From Candidatus Acidiferrum typicum (GTDB taxonomy: Bacteria; Acidobacteriota; Terriglobia; Acidiferrales; UBA7541), in contig DLMH01000169.1 in the NCBI GenBank assembly GCA_002478115.1, positions 1 to 59,641 of the forward strand: 59,641 nt of DNA. Reading direction: 5' to 3'. Position 1 is the first letter of the stretch, and every line of letters begins with the position of its first letter. Both the position numbers and the translations under genes were made by a program. Under the pieces are notes generated by a model, which worked only from the letters and a program-made list of their open reading frames with translations, was not told the DNA's origin and searched no databases. Below, piece by piece: positions 53,836 through 59,641 of this stretch.

Positions 53836-54592
53836 CCGCCATCACTTTCTCGAATACATCCTGCACGAATTGCGTGTGCCCCGCGATGCGGAGTCCCACG
53901 CCATGTTGGTGTATCGTGCCTCCATACCCTTGCAGACTCGCCTGCAAAAGTGCGGTCGGGTCGTTCCCTGAGAATGTGAACAACAAGTGTTCCACATCGG
54001 CGGTTGCTATGCCGTCCTTGAGCTGAGCATCGTCGATCGCGTCCGCCAGCCCTTGATTGCCCGTTTCCATTAGCCTTTCAGATACGAATGCAAGGGCGTG
54101 CGGCGACGGAAGGCCGCCGTCTTTCTCCAAGGCAGTGCGCGCATCTACCAAAACGCCGGCGGCAAGAGCGGCCCGGCTCTTGGCTTCGCTCTTAAGGAAT
54201 TTCAGGCGTCGATTTTCTGGATTCTGTTCGATGCCGATAATGTCATCACCCCTCATTGCCATGTTGCGATGGTCTTTCCACCGCAGTCTCTTTATAGGCA
54301 CTTCATAGGGCGTGTTTTCGGCGATGTACTCAGTTGCAAGAATTTCACCGAGATCACCAGAGCGAATAGCCTTGCTCTCGGGCAGTTTTTGACGCACAAA
54401 CTCTGCGGCAGCTGGCTTTCCGAGTCGTTCGAGAACGTGCGTAACATGTTCTTCGGAGGCGTAGTGCCCAGGGACGATTGCAGCAACTCTATCTTGCGCA
54501 TCAACTAGATGGTCGTCGGAACCGGAAAGCACTTTAAGGTCATGTCCGTTCACAACCTGTTCTGCACTCTCGCACCATTCGTCAAATTCCAT
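53819..54592 (-). CDS. hamA: Hachiman nuclease HamA (DUF1837)
   Basis: A 257-residue protein of the HamA/DUF1837 type. The PD-(D/E)xK-like nuclease core is visible: Glu83 in SGDLGEILATEY, Asp116/Asp117 in RGDDIIGI, and Glu136-Ala-Lys138 in LKSEAKSRA. By family knowledge it degrades DNA once released by HamB, killing the infected cell. The ATG has GGAGG at 7 bases. It is followed by hamB with a 17-base overlap, and the overlap and order fit a Hachiman operon. Confidence 0.9.
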   Translation of the reverse strand: MEFDEWCESAEQVVNGHDLKVLSGSDDHLVDAQDRVAAIVPGHYASEEHVTHVLERLGKPAAAEFVRQKLPESKAIRSGDLGEILATEYIAENTPYEVPIKRLRWKDHRNMAMRGDDIIGIEQNPENRRLKFLKSEAKSRAALAAGVLVDARTALEKDGGLPSPHALAFVSERLMETGNQGLADAIDDAQLKDGIATADVEHLLFTFSGNDPTALLQASLQGYGGTIHQHGVGLRIAGHTQFVQDVFEKVMADGDND

Positions 54593-54631
54593 GATTCATC
54601 CTCCTGTCTTGTCGATGTTCACCCCTCTCCC

Positions 54632-55201
54632 TCAAATGAAATCGAAAAAATCTGCCAGCAGGAGGCCGTTCACCGTTCGGTTCCGCGCATCGATCCAGGA
54701 GACCTCCACAGAAGAAATCTCCCGCAACCGATCAACCAGCACCATATGCTCCGTCTCCTGCAGCGATCTGCCGTGCCTGTCCGGACTCAGGAACACAACC
54801 CGCGTCCGTTCCGGTTCGAAATACCTGACGAACGCCCGGCATGTCTTTACGACATCCGGCATGTTGTTTCTGGCATTGGCCTGAAGCGCTCCGGCAAAAT
54901 TCCATCGCTTTCCCATCCTGGGAGTGTTTTCCTCGATTATCTCACCTGTTTTTGTCAGGAAATTCTTTCGCCCGTGCCGCTTTCTGCCAATAGATTCTCC
55001 CGCTTCGTGAGGCGAGGTCAGGCGCAGGTACAGGCATCGCTCATTGGACAGGCGGTAGAGTTCGAGAAGTCTTCTTTGCGTCGGTATATCTCCGCCCGTT
55101 CCCAGACGGACATCACGAAACATGCTCCGCAGCTGGTTGCTTTTCCCGGAATTCGGTTCACCCACCACAAACAGGGCTCTTTCGAAATGGTAAGAAGGCA
55201 T
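54632..55201 (-). CDS. Small P-loop protein upstream of hamA
   Basis: A 189-residue protein with a Walker A-like loop at residues 13-20 (GEPNSGKS) and a possible Walker B-like strand (TRVVFLSPD, about 132-140). AGGAG precedes the ATG. It lies 39 bases upstream of hamA in the same direction, so it is probably in the same transcript. It is not part of the described two-gene Hachiman system as I know it. It could be an accessory, a separate defence gene or a small kinase-like protein. Confidence 0.6.
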   Translation of the reverse strand: MPSYHFERALFVVGEPNSGKSNQLRSMFRDVRLGTGGDIPTQRRLLELYRLSNERCLYLRLTSPHEAGESIGRKRHGRKNFLTKTGEIIEENTPRMGKRWNFAGALQANARNNMPDVVKTCRAFVRYFEPERTRVVFLSPDRHGRSLQETEHMVLVDRLREISSVEVSWIDARNRTVNGLLLADFFDFI

Positions 55202-55341
55202 CAGCTCTCCTCTTCTGTGACATCGTCACTCCGTTTTACGTCCATGCGATCAATCCTCAGCTATTCCGTTCGTAAGCTTGTTTCAGCCCCGTACTCGGCC
55301 GCTCGTTGCCACTGTCAGGCGCAGCTGGTGCAATCAGCATC

Positions 55342-56448
55342 TTAACGGCGAGTCAGCGTATAACTCGTGCTTCGGCCACCTTCCGGGCTGCGTGCCAGAA
55401 TTCCCCGTTGAACGAGGTCCGTGATATCGCGCTGCGCCGTGTCCTGCGATGATTTCGTCAGCTTCGCCCATTTCGATGACGTTAGCTTGCCCTCGAAGCC
55501 ATCGAGAAGTTTGTTGAGGATCAGTCTTTGCCGATCGTTCAGCGGTGACGCGCCAACGCCCTCCCAGAACCGGGCCTTCGTCAACACGCTTGCCAGCAGC
55601 GTTTCCGCGCCGTCAATCGCGTGGCCCAGGCATTCCAGAAACCATGTCAGCCATTCCGTTATTTCCGTCTCGCCTTTTTGCGTATGTTCCAGCAAGTCGT
55701 AATAGGCCTTGCGTTCCTGCCGGATCTGCGCCGACATGCTGTAAAAACGCTGCGAACTTTTTTCCGAGCGGGCGAGGCACAAATCGGCAATCGCGCGCGC
55801 GATGCGTCCGTTGCCGTCGTCGAACGGATGAATTGTCACGAACCACAGATGCGCGATCCCGGCCTTGAGGACCGGATCGACTTCCGGCCCGTTGTTGAAC
55901 CAGTCCAGAAACCCGCTCATTTCCTGCACAAGACGCGGCGCTTTTGGCGCCTCGAAATGAACCCGCTCTTTGCCGACCGCGCCGGACACGACCTGCATCG
56001 GGCCGTCGCTGTCGTTGCGCCACCCGCCAACGGTTATGCGGCGCATACCGCTGCGCCCCGTAGGGAACAGGCTTGCGTGCCAGCCGAACAGGCGCTCTTC
56101 CGTCAGTGGCTTGTCATAGTTCCGCGTCGCGTCGAGCATCATCTCGACGACGCCTTCCACGTCACGGTCGGCAGGCGTCAGGCCGCCGACATCCATTCCC
56201 AGGCGGCGCGCGATCGAGGAACGGACGGTCGCCGGATCAAGCTCCTGTCCTTCTATAGCGCTCGATTTGACGACATCTTCGGTCAGCGTTCGCAGCACGG
56301 CTTCTTCCCTCAGCCCAAACCCGAGCGCCTGCATTTGCCCCAGTAGCCGCCCCTGCCGATGGCGCACTTCGGCCAGCAGACCGGTGAGGGCCTCGCTGTT
56401 CCAGTGAAGTTTCGGCCATTCGGCCTGTTCGTGGATGTACATACTCAT
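55342..56448 (-). CDS. Fic-family protein with DUF4172-like N-terminus
   Basis: A 368-residue Fic protein. The N-terminal part (MYIHEQAEWPKLHWNSEAL) is of the DUF4172 type found in many single-gene Fic proteins. The inhibitory motif SSAIEG lies before residue 70, and the active site HPFDDGNGRIAR is complete. A C-terminal winged helix (about 310-368) may bind DNA. I chose the ATG at 56448, five bases after GGAGA; that ribosome binding site is itself part of the upstream repeat, so a bound repressor would block translation as well. Confidence 0.92.
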   Translation of the reverse strand: MSMYIHEQAEWPKLHWNSEALTGLLAEVRHRQGRLLGQMQALGFGLREEAVLRTLTEDVVKSSAIEGQELDPATVRSSIARRLGMDVGGLTPADRDVEGVVEMMLDATRNYDKPLTEERLFGWHASLFPTGRSGMRRITVGGWRNDSDGPMQVVSGAVGKERVHFEAPKAPRLVQEMSGFLDWFNNGPEVDPVLKAGIAHLWFVTIHPFDDGNGRIARAIADLCLARSEKSSQRFYSMSAQIRQERKAYYDLLEHTQKGETEITEWLTWFLECLGHAIDGAETLLASVLTKARFWEGVGASPLNDRQRLILNKLLDGFEGKLTSSKWAKLTKSSQDTAQRDITDLVQRGILARSPEGGRSTSYTLTRR

Positions 56449-56546
56449 TCTCCGCATATCATGCGTAGATTATAGGGCTTAATCTCCGCATTGGCAAGCT
56501 CAATCGACGCAATCTATGCGGTGAATAGGGGGTCTAATCTCCGCAT
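56446..56546. promoter_or_regulatory. Five-copy operator-like repeat before the Fic gene
   Basis: Copies of a 12-base motif with consensus TAATCTCCGCAT lie at 56446-56457, 56461-56472 (inverted), 56480-56491, 56516-56527 (inverted) and 56535-56546. The third and fifth are identical to each other; the others differ by one to three bases. The first overlaps the Fic ribosome binding site and start. The Fic winged-helix domain is a candidate ligand. Confidence 0.75.
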
Positions 56547-56700
56547 CCAGCCAATTGGGCGTGTCCGGCGGGGCGCCGGTCGGGCTCTAGGCGCTCGAGC
56601 CCCGAGCCTTTCGTCTCGGCCCTGAGCCTGCCCCTGCGGAGGCAGGGGTGACGATCCCTCACGCAAGGAAGGGCGCCGTATAGCAGCAGCAACAGCCGCT

Positions 56701-57393
56701 TCACGCGGGCGGCTGCCAGAGCTGATTGATGATCTCGCTGACAATCTGAAACGACCGCAGGGACCAGTTGTGAAGGTCCGTGCTGCCGTGTGCATAGTCG
56801 TTTCTCAGCTGGGGCAGCTGGTCAGGGAGCATTTTCACGTAATCCCAGTCCAGATCCTCCGCTGTGATCTGTATGTCCGATTCGTCCCACGTGACCACGG
56901 CGAGGTTTTTCTCCGACACCTCGTGGAGCTTTTCCATCTCCACGCGGGCCCGGCTCCTGATCTCGCCGCGATTCTGCCACGCCGAGAAGCCTTCGTTCCT
57001 CACCAGCCCGTTGTCGACAGCGTATTTCAGCAGAAGACGCAGCGCGGGTCTCTTGCCCTTGATCTTGCCCGTCCTGATTTCCTCCTTGAGCCGCTCCCGC
57101 AAAGCCAGCTCCAGGCACGCCAGGCACTGGTGCTCCGCCACCGGGTAAAAGCGGTAAACAAACCACGCATACAGATATACGTTTCTTGCCGTCTCGAACT
57201 GCAGCACGATCTCCTGCGGCACGCCCGCATGCAGCACATAGGCTGATATCAGTTCATGGTGGTCGGCCAGCTCCATCGGGCGCGTACTCCCGCTTGTCCG
57301 GTCAAACATCGCGAACATCGTGCTGCGGGGATCGGGTTCGCACACATGTTCTGCAGGCCGCAGCTTCTCAAGGTCGAATTGTTGCTCTGTCAT
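56701..57393 (-). CDS. HEPN-like protein
   Basis: A 230-residue helical protein with Arg197-Asn198-x-x-x-His202 near its C-terminus (LRNDYAHGSTDLHNW), a clear HEPN RNase signature (R-x4-H with Asn after Arg and Gly after His). The start at 57393 has AGGGA upstream; longer in-frame starts exist at 57417 and 57435. It is downstream of nothing obvious and its partner, if any, is not recognised. By family knowledge it could be a toxin or abortive-infection effector. Confidence 0.7.
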   Translation of the reverse strand: MTEQQFDLEKLRPAEHVCEPDPRSTMFAMFDRTSGSTRPMELADHHELISAYVLHAGVPQEIVLQFETARNVYLYAWFVYRFYPVAEHQCLACLELALRERLKEEIRTGKIKGKRPALRLLLKYAVDNGLVRNEGFSAWQNRGEIRSRARVEMEKLHEVSEKNLAVVTWDESDIQITAEDLDWDYVKMLPDQLPQLRNDYAHGSTDLHNWSLRSFQIVSEIINQLWQPPA

Positions 57394-57435
57394 TGTTCTG
57401 TCCCTTTTCCCGATCATAAAGCTTCTGCCCGTCAC

Positions 57436-58169
57436 TGTCTGCTGAACCCCCGGTCCCTCATCGCTCCTGTCCGGTTGCCCTCAACAAGCATGGGACTCTG
57501 ACCGCGCGCCGGCAGACCCACATGAGTGCACTCCGTGCCACAAGCAGGGAGAGAAGCAGAGTCGCCGGCAGAATCAACGATGGCAGGCAATTCGTGCTCT
57601 ATGCGCCACAGGAATTTGCAGAGCAAGGCGAACGGACCGCAGAAGAACTCCGACGCTTGATCCGAGTCGAATTCGGCGCATTCGCGCGCGAAATCGAATC
57701 CCAATTCGTGCCGACCGAGATTCTCGGAGTTCCGCCTGATTGTAAAGCTGAACAGCAACCTCACCATGCGCGACGGGTGCGCCTCAAGGAAGAGCGGAAG
57801 CAACGGCAATTCCTAAGGGCGAACCGCGGGCCTGGCGCCGGTCCAATCAACCCTTGGAACCTCAGGATTTCCTCGGTCAAGCCGCTTATGCGTATTTGCG
57901 CCCGAGGGCGAAAGCACCAAGCTAATCGTTGCATTACTGATGACCCAACTCTATTCCCACTGAATTCCCCGTGATGTCGGACAATCCAGAAACTATCCAA
58001 GGACTTGGTTCTGGGAGATGAATGGATGAATGTGGGAGATTGCTTCGGAGTTCGTGAACTCTTCCCAACCCACAACCCAACCCACAAAATGGGATGTCTT
58101 ATGCGACTTCCGCGTAGTTTGGCAGTCCCCGCGGTCTTGTAAGTTGTTGTAAAACCTAACCACGCTACT
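57436..58169. other. Region without a supported gene
   Basis: Open frames on both strands (57432-57809 minus, 57522-57974 plus) overlap each other and look like shadows; no domain, no ribosome binding site of note. This is the DNA just inside the right attachment site. Confidence 0.45.
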
Positions 58170-58213
58170 CTGATAAGGGCGAGGTCTGTGGTTCAAGTCC
58201 AGCCAGGCCACCA
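58170..58213 (+). other. tRNA-Ile(GAU) 3' half, probable attR
   Basis: The 44 bases match the 3' half of tRNA-Ile(GAU): anticodon loop CTGATAA (anticodon GAT), variable region GAGGTC, T-loop GTTCAAG and an encoded CCA end. The 5' half is absent; the sequence before the anticodon loop does not pair with the 3' side. Tyrosine integrases often recombine at exactly this segment and leave such a copy at the far end of the element, so the element would lie to the left and an intact tRNA-Ile beyond its other end. Confidence 0.75.
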
Positions 58214-58251
58214 TTTAATTTCGACCTCAAACAATTGCACAGTTTGGGCCG

Positions 58252-58276
58252 AGCATTCGGCTATGGACCGAATGCT
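58252..58276 (+). promoter_or_regulatory. Perfect 9-bp hairpin after the attachment site
   Basis: AGCATTCGG (58252-58260) and CCGAATGCT (58268-58276) flank the loop CTATGGA. No T-run follows, so it is at most a weak terminator; it may be the former terminator of the tRNA gene. The remaining bases up to 58685 hold no supported gene. Confidence 0.45.
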
Positions 58277-58685
58277 TGGGCATGCGAATCATCGTGATTG
58301 CTCCACAAGAGTAGACGTTTTCAACCAAATCTGCAGCCTTTCCTCCGCCCCGTTCTGCAGATCTGAACGAGAAACTACTACCCCTGACCGAATCGAAGTT
58401 TCCCGAGTTCCGGATCGAAGGATTCAATCACGCTGCTGCTACTGCCACGAACCTCCGGGTCACAGGAAGAGGTTTGAGCCAACAAGCGTGGGGCATCATT
58501 TATGGACAAGTCTCGCTGAGCGCGACGTGATTGATAATCTTTATACACTCTGTTTTGTTAGATAGGTGTAAACTCGAAATTGCTGTGATTTGCTGCTTCC
58601 TTGGGAAATTTATCTGCCCCATTTTGGGCCCAGCTAACTGGACACTGCGGCGATTCTGGATGAAACGCCGGACACCGGAGCCGAC

Positions 58686-58850
58686 ATGGCGACGTTTCTG
58701 AATGTAGGGCGAATGGATCGCGCCTTGCGCGTGGGGCTGGGGATCGGTCTTGGGATTGCGGGAATCCTCGTCAATGGTCATCCTTACCTTGGCTGGGTGC
58801 TTGGAATCTCCGGAGTTTTGGTAATTCTTAGCGGTACCTGTGGGATATGA
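58686..58850 (+). CDS. YgaP-like (DUF2892) small membrane protein
   Basis: A 54-residue protein with the start MATFLNVGRMDRALRVGLGI typical of DUF2892 proteins, then two hydrophobic helices (about 15-28 and 33-52) joined by a short GHPYLG turn. CGGAG lies 5-6 bases before the ATG. Related domains are often fused to rhodanese domains or encoded next to methyltransferases, which fits the neighbour here. The precise function is unknown. Confidence 0.8.
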   Translation: MATFLNVGRMDRALRVGLGIGLGIAGILVNGHPYLGWVLGISGVLVILSGTCGI

Positions 58851-58980
58851 CTGACATATCGCGTGCTCGGGCTGAGCACGAAAAAGAGTAATGATAGGAC
58901 CGTCTGACCCGCTGGTTTCCGGTTTCCCAAGCGATGGTTGTTCTCCAGTGCGGGCAAGCACTAGCCGGACTGCCTGAAGA

Positions 58981-59641
58981 TCAGCGCGAGTCCGGCTTGG
59001 TAGCACAGATGAGCGCATATCCGAGTTGTCCCCGTTTGACCGCCGCCATTGCGCTGCCCGCCATCCGCTTGGCCGCCCCTAGATCAACACCGGGCAGTTG
59101 GAGTTTGTTCAGCCCGGTCATGATCTCCGTGCCCAGCAGTTTGACGCGGACTTGATTCACCATCTCCTCAAGAGCGTAATTCTGCTGATTGATGCTGCCC
59201 ACAGAGAAGCCAGCACCTTGAAGGAAGTGGGTGTAACCTTCCACGGTCTGAGCATCGCCGATGCATGCAATCCATGCGAGTAACCCGTCTAATTCCGCCG
59301 GGAGTACTGTTTCTCGGGTGAGATCGCTGATGCCTAAGTGCCCTCCCCGACGCAGCACGCGGAAGAACTCTCCGGCTGTTGCCGCCTTGTTGGGAAAGGT
59401 ACAGAAGGCGCATTCACAGATCACGGCATCGAACGACCCGTCCGGAAACGGGAGAGTTTCGGCATCGCCACGCTCAAATTGCACGCGAGCGTCTACATGC
59501 TCGGATTGTGCCAGTGACCGTGCAGCCGCGACACTCTGATCTCCGTAGTCGATGCCGAATACTTCGCACCCGAACTCTTTCGCTAGGAAGACCGCCGTAG
59601 TCCCCTTGCCACACGCCGCATCCAGAACCCGGCTGGCCGCA
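58981..59641 (-). CDS. SAM-dependent methyltransferase, 5' end beyond window
   Basis: At least 220 residues of a class I methyltransferase, cut by the right edge of the window. Motif I reads VLDAACGKGTTAVFLA, followed by VFGIDYGD, GDAETLPFPDGSFD and FFRVLRRGGHLGISD, all typical. The C-terminal part resembles small-molecule methyltransferases, but the substrate is unknown. An apparent start at 59484 is internal; the open frame runs to the edge and carries motif I, so the true start lies outside. Confidence 0.88.
   Translation of the reverse strand, partial: AASRVLDAACGKGTTAVFLAKEFGCEVFGIDYGDQSVAAARSLAQSEHVDARVQFERGDAETLPFPDGSFDAVICECAFCTFPNKAATAGEFFRVLRRGGHLGISDLTRETVLPAELDGLLAWIACIGDAQTVEGYTHFLQGAGFSVGSINQQNYALEEMVNQVRVKLLGTEIMTGLNKLQLPGVDLGAAKRMAGSAMAAVKRGQLGYALICATKPDSR

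Noticed and set aside
58500..59018. 172-codon minus-strand frame at the right end
   Set aside because: Covers the DUF2892 gene on the other strand and looks like non-coding translation.
1..59641. CRISPR arrays
   Set aside because: No regularly spaced repeats of suitable length were seen; the repeats at 56446-56546 are short, alternate in direction and lie in a promoter.

Overview
The window looks like a piece of a soil Acidobacteriota chromosome. The main pointer is a very large TonB-dependent receptor with an N-terminal carboxypeptidase-regulatory-like domain (7780-10941), together with the many TTG/GTG starts, PAS-rich signalling genes and abundant fragmented mobile DNA. No rRNA or intact tRNA gene is present, so the taxonomic guess rests on gene style alone.

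The left part (about 5-25 kb) is a lasso-peptide-type RiPP locus built as two convergent transcription units. Rightward: ECF sigma factor, membrane anti-sigma factor, TonB-dependent receptor and a secreted S9-family protein resembling lasso-peptide isopeptidases. Leftward: ABC exporter, PqqD-like recognition element (B1), a phosphotransferase-like protein, a prolyl oligopeptidase, a transglutaminase-like leader peptidase (B2), an asparagine-synthetase-like cyclase (C) and two small precursor peptides. The precursors share the leader motif YxxPE, an acidic residue at position 30 and an identical last seven residues. A plausible cycle, inferred, is: make and export the peptide, take it back up through the receptor, open it with the isopeptidase, with the sigma/anti-sigma pair sensing uptake. 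This parallels the astexin-type loci of Proteobacteria but adds a kinase-like protein and a prolyl oligopeptidase. Several HTH regulators flank it, including one that is an internal duplication (22453-24129) of its divergent neighbour (24319-25149).

From about 25.2 kb to 58.2 kb lies an accessory island made of layered mobile DNA and defence genes. It holds two ArdC-like antirestriction proteins, a ParB-like protein with an apparent in-frame deletion plus the ghost of a second one, a HigBA-type toxin-antitoxin pair, several plasmid-type small genes, and three large imperfect palindromes next to those genes. It continues with a type I restriction-modification operon with a HEPN-like rider gene, a Fic protein, a recombinase block with one nonsense-interrupted and one intact tyrosine recombinase, a TIR-domain protein, a Hachiman system (HamA and HamB) with two extra genes in the same direction, a second Fic protein under a five-copy repeat, and a HEPN-like protein. 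A 3' half of tRNA-Ile(GAU) at 58170-58213 marks the probable right end of an integrated element.

The last 1.4 kb (a 54-residue YgaP-like membrane protein and the end of a SAM-dependent methyltransferase cut by the window edge) looks like ordinary chromosome. Left of the RiPP locus are a P-loop ATPase, a PAS-PAS-GAF sensor without kinase domain, and doubtful small ORFs.
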